NCBI GenBank assembly: GCA_002633005.1
Contig: NMRA01000038.1
Location: 307,745-371,744 of the forward strand
Source of the DNA: Phoronis australis
Taxonomy: Eukaryota; Phoronida; Phoronidae
DNA: 64,000 bases
Direction of reading: 5' to 3'
The notes under the pieces were generated by a model. That model was not told where the DNA came from and searched no databases. It saw only the letters and a program-made list of their open reading frames with translations. Made by a program: the position numbers and the translations under genes. This document shows positions 1 to 12,502 of this stretch, in pieces (the stretch's first letter is position 1; each line of letters starts with the position of its first letter).

Positions 1-2199
1 TTGTCTGTCATGGGTCATTCGGTGTTCAGTGCGGTATTATTGTTCGTTTTAAATCAGTTTTGGTTGGTACCTCGAATATCTAGTCTAGCTCATTTTTTGG
101 GGTCTTTGTAAGGCCCCCAGGGGTCACACCCAGAGTGCAGACAACGGCAGACGTCCATTTCTGTACATACTGAGGTGGACTTTAAATGCTCCCGTGGTCA
201 GATGTTGGTACCTCGTTCATCTATGCTAAGTGCTCTGGGCTGCCGGTCTATATTGGATCGTCATCGAAATCAATTAAAGATAAGAAACCGGGAGTTGAAG
301 TAGGTCAGCAATACACCTCCCATGGGTTGTCAAACCGTGTGTTTTTTAGATAGATCTAGCTAGTAACTTGATTATTCAGCATTGTTCGTTGGAGCCTGTG
401 ATCAAACCTTTCATACAAGATGTTTTCGCGGAAAAATAATATTGTTCTAATCTATAGCCCTGGACCGAGAGAAATTTGCTTAGCATGTTAATCCCGAGTT
501 TGGATTTGCATTGGAATTAAACGCCACTGCCGGGTTTTAGAGCCGAGAAACAGTAAAACAATCCAATACTGTGTTCATGTTGATAGATACTGCACATGTA
601 TTTGGATTGTACAGATTTTTCCAGTAATAAGACAGCAGCAACAAGACAGAGAGTCTGCAATTTTTCATCTGGCTCGACTGTTTTAGACAGTTAAAGTAAT
701 TTTACTCTCAGTCGTTTCGGTTTCTGCATGAATACCTGTGCGTTGAATTACAAAGATTCCAATCGTTTGCACCTGCTAGAAGCGTTTGTTCGTCGTACAT
801 AGAACTATGACGCTGTACATGTAAGCCTATTTCAGCATACATTGCCGGAAGATGCCTAGCTTCAAAGGATTCATTCCACCGACAGGGTTTCGACACACAA
901 AATTTAAGTTATACGTTTGACACCGCCGGATGGGATCACAATACCTCGCGTCGGGTGGCAATTTGTTTTCTGTGGCTTTAACCTGCCTTCCCAGCCTCAC
1001 AAGAAAAACTTTCGTTGAACTTCAGTCAAGCTTCATCAGTGAGTGAACAACAAATAAATTTACACATATTGCTCTATAGCTCTACGGCTGCAAGGGCTCA
1101 GTTCACCAATAATAAATTCTGAATTGATGCCAAATTCATTACGGAGACTAATCTGAATAGAGTGATGAGTTCATTTCACCTTCAATGTGTTCCACTAATT
1201 GGCGTCTTCGTCATTACGTGTACTGGCTATGGATATCAACTAACTTAACCAGACGTTGGAATTGAATACATTAGTGATGTCATGCAGTGCTAGTATTGTT
1301 TAATATAAAAGTTAAGTCGTCTAATTACATTGTACGTTTGGCAAGATTTACATGCTAACTTTTTCAAAACTACTTCCACCCACTACTCAGTTGGATTTTT
1401 AGCGATTTATCCACGCATCGTTAGGTGACCAATGAGTGACAGCATGATGTAGGTGTCAAAAACAACACTCGTTCACGGTTGCTCCATCTGACGACGGCTA
1501 TAGAAATCACAGGCTGAAACGGCGTCATAGAGTTCTAGTGCATCGATTGGTTGTTCTTTTCAAAATAATAATAATAATGATTTTATACAAGATGTTGTGG
1601 GTTCGGTCGTCATAGGTCCCACAGCATAATTCAATTTCTTGCATTACAGTCAGCGATATTAGCAGATTTTGGAGTTTTACTTCCATTTGCAAGTGCCTGA
1701 TTTAATTACAGTTGGAATAATCAAGCAACGGGATAATATAAACAAACCAGCAGTACATTAACCGGAACCATATTTTAACTCATACCATTTGGAATTTTGG
1801 GAACAGTCTCACACCGCTATCAGATGCAGCTGTTCAGCCTCCAGATACAGACATCTAGTCTCGTGTAAAAACGGCATTTCTCGTTCTTTCACTCTTTTTT
1901 TTAATTTGTTGCACTGTATTAGATATCCAAACTCATTTCGGCTTCGTTTGTATTTTCACTGTTCTGTGACCGACGGCTGATTCGCAAATTACAGTAAAAG
2001 TAGACAGCATGCTTTTCCTTAGTCATAAAAGCGTGTAGTTTACAAACACGTTTTAAAGGTGATTTTTCTGCTTCGTTTTTCTTGAAAGCCTTATAAAAGC
2101 ATAAAATACGACACTACCTTTTTGAAAATATGCCTCAAAACATTATATATATAGATTATTACATGGCGAAGTCGTTATCCCCCGTTATCTAGAGCCTGA
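1..2199. other. Intergenic, no gene recognised
   Basis: Only short open frames occur here (for example 708-896 minus and 1789-1980 plus). None shows a recognisable domain or convincing splice pairing. A short ATA/ATT-rich stretch at about 1568-1580 is the only low-complexity sequence noticed. Confidence 0.5.
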
Positions 2200-2265
2200 G
2201 TGGATTTTGGTGAATTATCGCCCGAGGGGCGTTAGCCCCGAGGGTGATAATTCTCCAAAATCCAC
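2200..2265. repeat. 66-bp near-perfect hairpin
   Basis: The left arm GTGGATTTTGGTGAATTATC pairs with the right arm GATAATTCTCCAAAATCCAC with a single mismatch. The inner part, CCCGAGGGGC / GTTAGCCCCGAGGG, pairs again around a short loop. No coding sequence lies inside. It may be a small fold-back element or a fragment of one. No target duplication was recognised. Confidence 0.75.
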
Positions 2266-3663
2266 GAAATACGCAAATACGAAAAATACGCAGTTTTCAG
2301 AACGTTTCAATGTTAATGATATAAATTGGTGACAATATTGGAAACAGTATCTTTAATGACGCGTGAAAACAAAGTTAATAAGCATAATCAAATTCGTAGA
2401 AATACGCATTCGGAATATTCACATGATGCATGGTCAGTTATAATAGGAGTTTCTCTTCATGACGTAATTGAGATACTATGAACTCACACATCTGTTAGTC
2501 ACGCATGTTCGATTTTGCACAAGTTTGTTACTAAGCATGCAAAATCAGCAATTCAAGAAATGGTTAGCCTACAAACAATGAGATGATTGGTACTTGAATA
2601 TCGATTGGACATTTGCAATTAGACCACTTGTGTGTTTTCATCTCCAACTCCGTTGACCATGCGTGTACCTTACTTCACGCAACCACACCGACCACCAGGG
2701 GTCGACATCGCGCGGGTTACAACTGAGGTGCGATCCGGAAACGCAAGATACTTGCGAGTCACTTGCGGCAACAAATTCTCTCTTACAGAAAGAAAATAGT
2801 GAAGTTTGTATGATAATTCAACATCCCAGCCTCGCCGAACAATCACTTGAGTGGCCGCCATGTTGCCAATATACATGTACGTCAGTAAGTTCCTGAGCGT
2901 ATACTCGCCTTTCGATCATTCGCGTCGCGTGGTCAAGGAAGATCTTGCTTTTGTGAGTTTCTCGGATACGTGGTATCCATCCTTGGTAAACCACCAATAT
3001 ACTCGATTCATAGCGTATATTCGGCGCTAACAAAAGAGACATTTAAATTGTGTAAATATTTTATCGACAGTGGCGCAATACTGTAGTCAAATGGTCCAGT
3101 CAGTGGTGGCATCGAACAGTTAGGCTGCAGCCGCGGCAGATTTGCATTCTTAAAATATTAAAATCTAGGGGTAGGCTAACAAGGCTTGGGGCGTTTTTTA
3201 GGTAGGCTTTGCATGTAGGCTCTGTGCATGTGGTTTATTTGTTTTTGTGAACATGTTGAGAACGACAAGGCCGTAGTTGCACTCTAGTCTTCAAGATGGC
3301 GGACCCCTGTTGCATTTGTGCATAACTGGGTAGCGACTGAGAAATTGGCTGCGATTTCAGGTAGCCCTCAAACAAACCAGATTTGCTGATGAAATAGTTG
3401 GTTGGCAGTAATTTTGGACCGCATTTTTAGAATTGGTAGGGAATTTGTTTTCAGAATGTAATGTTGGCTTTATGAGTCGTGCATCGGCAGGGAAGTGGTG
3501 GTTTTGAGGTGAAAAGTGCCGATTTTGTGTTTTATGCCCTGTTTTCTTAGTCTACCTTGCTTTTCAGTAAGAGCTAAAGGGTCAAAAATACATGAAGGAA
3601 AAAAGTTTCTGTGGTCATCTGTAGGGCTTGTGATGTGAATTGACTCTAAACTTTTCATTCTTT
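2266..3663. other. Intergenic, no gene recognised
   Basis: Overlapping short frames on both strands (2663-2896 plus, 2818-3042 minus, 3470-3658 minus) show no family resemblance and no supporting splice sites. Confidence 0.45.
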
Positions 3664-3731
3664 AAAAACCGGACGATCGCCGCACAAATAAAAAAATTCA
3701 TGTTTATTTGTGCGGCGATTATCCGGTTTTT
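3664..3731. repeat. 68-bp hairpin, ~29-bp arms
   Basis: The left arm starts AAAAACCGGACGATCGCCGC and continues CACAAATAAA. It is mirrored by TTTATTTGTGCGGCGATTAT followed by CCGGTTTTT, with only two or three mismatches around a 10-base loop. It is a compact fold-back unit, distinct in sequence from the one at 2.2 kb. Confidence 0.8.
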
Positions 3732-6700
3732 AATCTTATTGTGGTCAAAAACTGATTTAATTTTCATTCTTTGCTCACAGTTTTTGACAGAGTGAAGTTC
3801 TTCAAGTTCACCTCTAGTAACGCCAGATAAATTAGGAATTACCTTAACATTTTGCTATGACACTGAACTCACTTCACAAGGCTAATTAACTAGAGAAGCT
3901 GGTGGCCCGTTTATTAATTAAATGATAAAAATGAGCAAGTTGAATTAATCCATTGCCCAGCTACATTCCACATAGCGCTTATCACTGTTCGAAATCAAAG
4001 GAGAAGCTGAACCGTAAACATTATCTGAGACAGTGCGTACTGATAATGTGACCGTCCATCGTGAAGATACCCCTGTCGTGATTCGTTCGGAGGAAAGTGT
4101 CGCCAGTAATTACGCTCGTAATTACGACCGAGACTTTACACGCGTTATACGACCGTAATCGTTAGAAATTGGTTCCTAGACACGTGAACTCTCACGAGGG
4201 CCATTCAGGAAAAGTGTCGCCAGTAATTACGCAGAGCAGAATGAGATAACTAGGTTTTGCACGTTCTTTGTTTATTATTAATAAAGTATACCAAAGATGT
4301 TCTTCGCCTGTGAGTGTTTCCGATACTGCTCGTCATATTTCGGTTGCGTCGCACGCGTGAGTATCGCAGATGTTTCAGATCTGCAGAACCTTGGGTGCAA
4401 TATTTTCTCAGCAAAAAGTTTCCATACGTTTAGTAACCTGCGTTTTTCTTCCTACTTGTGAAATTGGCCGTTACAAAGTACATAAGAATCAGCTCAGTAC
4501 ATAAGTGGGTTTTTCGAAAAAGAAAAGGGACGCTGATAAAGGATCATTATCGGCGAGAAAAGGGCTTCTCTGGGATCAGTCGAAACGCTGAAGTGAACTT
4601 CACAACCTCAGCCGACGTAGCCAAATGCTCTGTCGGCAATTTTATAGCACACTTGAAAAACGCGAGAGTGAAGTCACCGGCCTCCATATCAGCGAGTGCC
4701 TGGCAGAAACGGCTAGAGTTGACGATTTGTAATGATATAGACACAAACCACAAAGGATTTTGTAGCTTTACAATTCTGCGAGTCAAAGCTAATAGTGCAA
4801 TTTCAAGTAGTCTTTCCCGCGCTAGTGACTCAAAGCATTCAGGGTCAACACCACAAAATCAGAGCGGACGCCGGCCAAGTGGTATTCCTGGAAGTGTTCT
4901 TGTTCACGCCACTTCTCCTGCTTGTAACAACGAAATGCGGGTTTACGTTTTTACCATCAAAACGGTGTAAAGTTTTCAAGAACAAGCGAATTTCCTATTG
5001 CGGCATGATGAAATAATCAATCACATCTCCGAGCACTGTGCAAGCCCAAACTGGCAAAACTGAATTGTCAAGTTGGTTCAGCATTGCCACTTCAAATTGA
5101 CATAATTAGTCCAAATTTTCACAGCAATTTGTTCGTGAAACAATTTGGTACAGGTCCAAACTGACACGACGCAAGCTGTGTCAGGGAAATATTCTGGCTA
5201 CAGTTATGGTGTGTTTCACGATAAAGAACGCATGTTTCCCATTACATCCTAAAAATAATAGTTTCTTTACAAATGATATATAAAAACCTATTGTTACCAC
5301 GGTAATAGTTGATAGGTGCACAATGCAATCATGTACACAGGCCAACGGAGCATACAAGGTCTCTGTTTATTACGAAAAAGTCAAAAATCATTTCAGTTTG
5401 AAATCCTCCCTCCCTTCGCCGATTGGATGAAAGACATCCCAGTCGTCACCCGTCTCCTGGTAGCAAACATTTTTCGCGTTTGGCCCCATTGTTGAAATCT
5501 ACTCTGACTGGTGAACCAGTCATGGGTTTACCCGAAGGTTGGGATCTGGGTTTTCAGGAGTCACCTGCAGTTTCGTATTTGTGTAGATACACACTGTCGT
5601 AGTTAACCCGATTTTTAAAAAAAGTATAATTAGTTTAACACTAGAACAAAGTCCGTGCGACAGGCAAACTCGTAATTTCGTGCACACCAATCAAAGGGAC
5701 AGCTTAATTACAACTAAGGAAAGCGTCCTACTTAATAGATCGTCTAACGCCGAGGGACTAAATTTACAGACAAGCAACTCGGCATTTGCTAAGCTATAAC
5801 TATGAGGCATACTTTGGACATGATATTGTCAGTGAATGGTCTGGGCACCATTTTAAATTATAAATTATGACAACTTGGGTCAGCATTTCTGGCTCAGATT
5901 GATACACTCAAAAACTGTTCAGGTAATTTGGGCCGGCAGTGATGTACTCAATTGTAAGAAGTTGTGTCAATTTGGGCCGTTGTTGCTTGAGTCAAATTGG
6001 GCCTGTCAGTAAACAGTGTAGTCAGAAGTATTCAACAGCGGAGAGGACAAGGGGGTTTACTGATTAGCGCAGTTGTAGCGATCGGGTTGGGTACATTGCA
6101 TTGAACCGTGGGGCATAACATCTTGTGGACCAAGAACGTAATATTGGGTTTTACCGAAATACATCAGTATAAAATTATTGCGTCTGTGCGTCCGATCTTT
6201 GTTCTCAAGTGTCATATCTCAATTCTAAGTAGCGCTGTATAGTATACCTACCCAGACGTCGAATTGCTCTTCAAACACCAATCGTAAAACCATGCTTAGC
6301 AGTGCTTACCTCGATACGTGTAGTATATTTCCCTTCTCGCGCACTGATCATCAGATCTAGTTATATTCTACAATGCGTGTAGATTGAACGAACAAGGCTA
6401 ACCTCATCAACAACCTCCAATTGTCATCGATTTTATATCAGCGTTAATATAAACTCAGTCATTGCCCGGAACATGTTCACAAATTATGCATACACCGCGG
6501 ACCGTCTGACCACATCTATAGGGGGTCACTGGCAAAGAATTTGTCTTCTCGTGCTAAACGATAATAACTATCTTGTGATAAAGATTGAAGCTCTGAAGTG
6601 AAGAGCACAAGCATTGTCTGTTTATTAGCCATCTATTAGAAAGTGTAAACAAACACAGGCTGAGCGCGGAGGCAACTGACTTAGACTGCAATAATAGCTT

Positions 6701-6760
6701 GAATATTCCACGCCAAGTGTCCCTTCGCTCCAACCTGTGGGTTTACCGACAGCAGCCTCC
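3732..6760. other. Intergenic, no gene recognised
   Basis: The longest open frame (4458-4970 plus, 170 codons, no ATG at its start) overlaps a 79-codon minus-strand frame at 4547-4786. Neither shows a known domain, a Kozak-like start or splice partners. An exon or a decayed mobile element cannot be excluded. Confidence 0.4.
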
Positions 6761-6900
6761 CGTTCAGTAACACTAGGACCTCGCTAAAAAGCAAGACTTC
6801 TCGGGATTACGTGAGATATTGCCGTGCATTTAAAATGAGAACACGTGGCTTAGGCTAGATTTTAGCTAGGTCCTAGCGTAGGTCCTAGCGTTAATGAACG
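6761..6900 (-). mobile_element. 140-bp TIR MITE, family A copy 1
   Basis: The sequence runs from CGTTCAGTAACACTAGGACC to GGTCCTAGCGTTAATGAACG, giving imperfect terminal inverted repeats of about 20 bp. It contains the core ATTACGTGAGATATTGCCGT. It matches 27201-27340 in reverse orientation across its whole length. The short flanks CCTCC and CACGCCC are shared by both copies, so the true ends lie a few bases outside. There is no coding capacity, so this is a non-autonomous DNA transposon. Confidence 0.8.
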
Positions 6901-7609
6901 CACGCCCGGTCTTATAATCCTCAGTAAATGTTCAATCCCTCTGAAAGAAACGCGGTTGTAATTGTTCTTGTTGATTATATCTCATACCTCAATGTGCGTT
7001 CGTGCTTGCGTATACAATTTTATGCATAGGTTGTTGCGAGTTATATTTCTAATCCCCTTTCATTCATTCACACTCGAATCAACTTAATCCGTTCATCAAA
7101 TTATTTAATTTTTTTCGCAAAATATTTAGTTATAATCTTTACCACTAGGAGCCGAAAGGATTTCTTTTTTGTATTTAAACTCTGTCTCAGTTTAAAACGA
7201 TATGCATGCCTACAAGCACGTAGAAAATATCGGACTTTCTAGAACAACACCTGTCTCCAAGAATATTTGTGTATTTTTAATTATATTTCTTAGTCAAAGA
7301 ATGACATGAATGCTGCAGTTATATCTATATATCAGCCAGTCTATAGTTCTCAAAGTCAGTCGATCGATCAATAGGCTGTCACAGGCAGTCGCAGCCGGAC
7401 TCCATCCGTGCAGTTGGTTAGGTTTGTCTATTCAAACTACAGATAACTGTGAGGTAGTTTCTTGACTGTTCATTTATTGAAGGTGCGGTATTTCTTCTAC
7501 TTTTCTACTTTTTCTCACAACGTGGTCACCGAATCCAAGGTATCTTTCATAAAAGTAGTAGACTTAGTCCAAAAAATGCCTGTTAGTGCATTGAAACAGC
7601 AAATGAGCG
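6901..7609. other. Intergenic, no gene recognised
   Basis: An AT-rich spacer between the MITE and the LINE remnant. No exon-like frame or repeat was recognised. Confidence 0.45.
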
Positions 7610-8400
7610 TTGAAAAAGCCTTTTAGTGTACAGGAAACCATATGTGGCGAAGAATACAAACAGTTTCACATTTATGTTTCAGATTGTAAGCGAGCTGAAG
7701 ATGTCGTTTGTACATTGCCTGAGTTAAGTAGTAAAATCTCAATTGAGGAGGTAGAGCAGTGCCTAGGGCAAATCAAGAAGAGATGGGATACCGTTGGATG
7801 TCTTTTCAATTCATTTGCCTTTAAGGTTGTGTTAGAACGTTTTGTAATTATATTAATTATATTTGTGATACAGCTATATATCCTATATATCCTAGCCACT
7901 AGAGAATAATGTGATAAAAATGATCCCCACAACTACCAAGGAATAATCTGATCGCAGGTTGCAGGCAAAAATGTTCCAATATACAAGTAAATGGCTATAC
8001 GCATACACAGATCAACACGGTGTCACCAGAGACTCAAGCGAGCTTTTGAAAAACATTCAACCATTGATAAATACTTCACATTGCAAACTCTCGTTTCCAA
8101 GTACATTTGAAATCCAGGAGTAGGCTGTATTGTTTATTTGTCGACTTTAAGATAGCATTTGATAGTGTTTGGCGAGATTGACAAAAGTACAAACTATTAA
8201 GTTATAACATAAGGGGATTGTACAGTATTTTGGATGGTGTAAAACATGATCTAATCGTGTGTTCAAATCAATCACGCAGGTGTCGCGACTGATTACTTTG
8301 AATGTGCGATTGGGTTAAGACAGGGTTGCCAATTGACACCTTACAAATTTTCAGTTCAATCGCTGCAAAACATAATCGCAAACAATGCTTAACTTAACTT
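7610..8400 (+). pseudogene. Decayed non-LTR retrotransposon (LINE) ORF2 fragment
   Basis: Pieces of a LINE polyprotein occur in collinear order but in several frames. At 7730-7810 the frame reads SKISIEEVEQCLGQIKK, like the endonuclease-RT linker. At about 7920 comes DPHNYQG, the DPxNYRGI start of the reverse transcriptase. At 8125-8180 comes LYCLFVDFKIAFDSVWR, the RT motif with the first catalytic Asp. At 8295-8350 comes IGLRQGCQLTPYKF, equivalent to the GVRQGxxLSPxLF motif. Stops and frame changes separate the pieces, so it is not functional. The FADD-box motif is not recognisable downstream, where the inverted repeat at 8.53 kb begins. Confidence 0.8.
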
Positions 8401-8529
8401 TTTCAAAAAGTAATATAAAATTTATTCAGTTTATTTTTGAATTTAAGGCGGTGCACCTACAAAGAGGCAGTCATGATAAACGATGCCTAATTTCAGGTTT
8501 AAGTATCAACTCCAACAAACGAAATGCTG

Positions 8530-9090
8530 AAATTTTATCGAAGCCATTCCAAGGTAGAATCAACAATTGGTCGGACTTCAAAACCACTTGCCTGGACTTC
8601 AAAACCAGTCGACTGGACAGCAAAACCAAATGGCCGGTGAGCAAACGTGTTGTCCGGACTTCAAAACGCGATGGCCTCACTCAAAAATCTAGTTGTCTGG
8701 ATCCAAAACACGACGGTGGGAGCTATGAATCAGTTGACCGAGGATTAAGCACGACGGCCGGACTTCCTCAGAGACTCGCTTTGAAAGTCTCGAAGTGGCA
8801 TCTGGTGTTCACTTTTTGCACTCGTTTGTTTATTTTGTCCAAATCGGCGATTTATTCTGCCATTGTGTTTGAGCACCGGCAAACCCGTTGTAGGTCCGGC
8901 CAATCAGTTTTTTGAGTGCGGCCGTCTGGTTTTGAGGTAGCGGTCAACCCGTTTTGAGGTCCGACCACCAAGTTAGCACACCGGCCATTCAGTTTTGCAG
9001 TCCAGACAGCTGCTTTTGAAGCCCAGGCAAGTGGTTTTGAAGTCCGACCAACTGTTGATTCCCCCCCACTTCCTTGCATTCGATAGATGA
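8530..9090. repeat. Inverted repeat with minisatellite arms
   Basis: The left arm from about 8557 begins GAATCAACAATTGGTCGGAC. The right arm ends at 9061 with its complement, GTCCGACCAACTGTTGATTC. Weaker similarity extends about 25 bp further out on both sides. Each arm (about 170-200 bp) is a string of ~21-bp units resembling GGACTTCAAAACCACTTGCC, with the A-rich core conserved and the rest variable. The 176-codon plus frame and 97-codon minus frame here are by-products of the repeat. No target duplication was identified. Confidence 0.85.
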
Positions 9091-12000
9091 AATTTATTCT
9101 ACGGAAAAGACCGTCTGAAGCCTGGGGTGTCACAGTTATCGACAAAAGTGCTGGGGAAATGTGTAAACCATCTCCTTAATACTAGTTTTTAGCCACATTC
9201 GAAGCAGGGAAATGAAAATGAAAACGAGGCTAGAATGCATGAACAGCTTTTTGATATTAGACAATTAGCATTACCTTTATGCCAACGAAGATAGTTTACT
9301 GAATTCAGTCCAAAAATTAGATTCTAACATTTACATAAACTAAAATTAAAGAGTCCCCACAAAAGTAATCGTAAGTATAATTCACATCGAACTTGGACAT
9401 CATAAGCTTTGTCAACAATAGCGTTCACATGCCGTCTGTAAAAAATCGCATGCGAACGCTCGTGCGTTAGACGTCCGGTCTGCCTCGTTTTTGTCCACTA
9501 CAAAATCAGACGGCGGCAAATCTACCTCCTTACTGTCAGAATACTACATTCCAATGAAGACGTGACTTGTGATTAGGCTTAGTCCGTCTATTGTGATCGC
9601 ACGTGATTGGTTACCATGTTGCGCATTAATATAATACTAATTACTCGTAAGGCGACTGACGCCTTTGTCAACGTTCGTTTTAAGCGGCTGATCTGCCTTC
9701 TGACTTCTCATATAAATGGAGACGATAGTGGACATACCGACAGAGTGAAATCCAGGGAATAGTTGTGGTTTACAGTTAGAAGATGGCGGAAATCGACCGA
9801 TCAATGTTTTATCAAGTTACGTGTGTACACTTCAACTCAGAGATTGATTAAATTAAGCTGAACTCTTTTTTCATACAACGAAGCTTTTGAAATCAATATT
9901 TACGACAAAGATCAAAACATAACCTTCTAAAATCAACGACAAGGACTATATCTACGACTTTGAATTGCTATTTTAGAGCAAGCTTAAGAAATCGATGAGA
10001 AGGTTTTTCTTAAATAACCGTATCGTTAAAACGTTTCCTAATCAATTACTCGTGTTTCAGACTGTCCTTGTTTTGACTGACGTAAGGGGAAACGATGATT
10101 TTATTTCTGCTCTGTCGATTTGGCAGACATGCGAAAAAATTATTGTTATTTCTAGGTAGTCTGTGAATACTGTATTTCACAAAGTATTTCAATCATCGAC
10201 ATAAAAGATGTATTGCGTGGACTCACGAGTGACAGGACTAGTAATACCATTTGGCTATGAGCCGTAGGACACAAGAGCTTTACAGAACCTATTATCTGAC
10301 CACCTCGTGGAGCATTTTCGTTTTTGATGTTTTATTTTGTTTTGTTCTGCAAACTACTGCATTTTATAAAGATAAAAAGTCCCCATGTTCAAAGTTGCAA
10401 ACATCTTCTTTCAAAAGGCCAAGTTGTGCATTTTGAAAAACTTGAAACATTTTGCAAAGACTTGTTTGCCCATTTTTGTCCAGCGTTTTTCTTTTTTTGT
10501 CAGCTAAATGTACAATTATTGGAAGTGACACACTCCGATAACCTCCAGAACTTACCTGTTGAGTACACCTGCTGACAAGGGTTTCACAACAATCGTCAAA
10601 CATACGAAGAACAAAATCTTAAAATATTCTTTCGTAACTGCGCTCTTGGCACTGCATTCAATATAATAATGTAAAATAGAAATTCCATTGTCAGAGGTTC
10701 CAGTGACGCCGAAACATTTGTTTCCATTAAATTCACAACATTTACGACCAGCAATCAAATTCACCACTTTCGTGCAACCGAATAAAGATTCTTTATTCGA
10801 TTTGAATTCGTAGATTACACCTACATGAAGCCGCAAACAAATGTGCCACCATTATGAGGCCGAGCCGAGATTATTTCCAGATTTGTGGCAGATTGTGCAG
10901 ACAGCAAACTTCTTTACATTCAAAGGGACACACAGTCAGTCTATGGTCGAAAATGAATTTTTGGATTTATGCATTGAATAGGCTTCTTACAGTTGTCCGC
11001 TTGGACAGGAGCTGTAAAGCAACAAAATATGTGATTTTATTACAATTCGTCAATTCTCGCCATTGGCTGAAATCGAGGTGGGAGACTATACCAGTTAAAT
11101 AAGCTTAAAACTACTCTGCCATATACCGGGTGAGATTAGCTCCACCAGTAAAGTGTCGGACTGCGTCCGTCGAGATCGTAAGCTAGGTTCCGTATACATG
11201 GAGGCTGATCTCTAAAACTGCTTCACTCGCCGATTGTGCCACTTAGCCAGCGTATTTAAATACGCATGTCACGTTGAATGTGCACATCGCTAATTCAATT
11301 ACATTATTGCTTGATGCATAGATTAGGTACGGACATGCTACACAATAAGCAGTCTGATGAAAACGACAGATAAAAATGAATATCCGATAGCACGTAGAGA
11401 ATCAATAAATAAGCAGCAGAAAGACAGTTTTTGGACTCACCCTTACCTTGATTTAAACAGACCGAGTGTGGCGATAGAATGTACAGAAAATGCTAACAGC
11501 TTGCAGCTGATCCTGCAGTGTGGATTCATCCTCATATATTCAAATAGTGATATGACGTCACAGATCTAGATCTATACGGTAGTGCTTCAGTATGAGCAAT
11601 GTGACTTTTTCATTTCACAGCTGATGCAAAAAGTGCAATTACAGTGTTGAATTACATCGCAGAGGCTTCACTGTTTGCATGCGTTTAGTGTACAAATCAT
11701 TATCGATGTAAGTTCTGTCAGGTGGAGCCACTGTACGATAGTTGGAGCTCAACATGAGAAAAGTTTGCTTTAACAGCTGTCCGCGGGAGATTGGGGTATC
11801 GTTAGTCTACCAAAGCAGTTCAGTTGCCAAATAATATAAGAAACATGCTCTCTGATGTCGAAATGTTTCCAGGAAAAGATGGTTTGATGTAAATAAACTG
11901 GTCGAGACTCCTGGAGATGATGAAATGGCAAAATATATATTTTTTAATTTAATATATAGCACGAACCTTTATTCTTCAAAATTAAATAACGATAGGATAG

Positions 12001-12502
12001 ACTTCGTTCTTCCTCATCCAGCTTTTCGTCAGATGAGTTGAATGACCACGAGCCTGTATGAAACAGAGACCATCGAGAATGGGAATCAAATGTTGAGCAA
12101 AAGTTAAGTTGATAAGAGAAGAAGAAATGGAACGTGAAATCGCATTGATTTCAACAGCGACATTGGCCACATGAGTAACTCTCATTTCAATTCTCCTGCA
12201 CGATTCAAGCATGACCTGTCCGGATTTGTTTTTCTAATCGTTCAGATCATCTGAAGAAGATTGTTATGTATCAGAAACCAAATCAGAATGTTCTAGAGAA
12301 TAAAGGTGTGTGCTATAGTTATTTCGCTGTCGATGAAATTAGTTTAGTTCGATATAGAATTTAGATTTTTGAAACGCGTCAACAAAGCGAGCATTGAGCG
12401 TTTTCGTATTACACGTGAAACCCGTGGGCGTTAGTCTCAGAACAAGTGAAATTGAAACAATAATTGCCTAAACAGTGTTTGTGCATAATTCTTTCAGCGG
12501 CC
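9091..12502. other. Intergenic / upstream of the membrane-protein gene
   Basis: No coding exon was recognised. A small hairpin (AGCGTTCACATGC / GCATGCGAACGCT) lies at about 9422-9462 and a TATAAAT string at about 9711. The frames at 10251-10603 and 10854-11102 have no supporting features. A transcription start for the gene beginning at 12503 probably lies in or before this stretch, because a good acceptor (ttctttcag) ends at 12497, six bases before the ATG, implying an upstream non-coding exon. Confidence 0.35.

Noticed and set aside
4458-4970. 170-codon plus-strand frame
   Set aside because: It lacks an ATG at its start and any domain or splice support, and it overlaps an equally open minus frame.
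8385-8915. 176-codon plus-strand frame
   Set aside because: Its central part is the ~21-bp repeat units of the inverted-repeat arm; the opposite arm gives a similar frame on the other strand.
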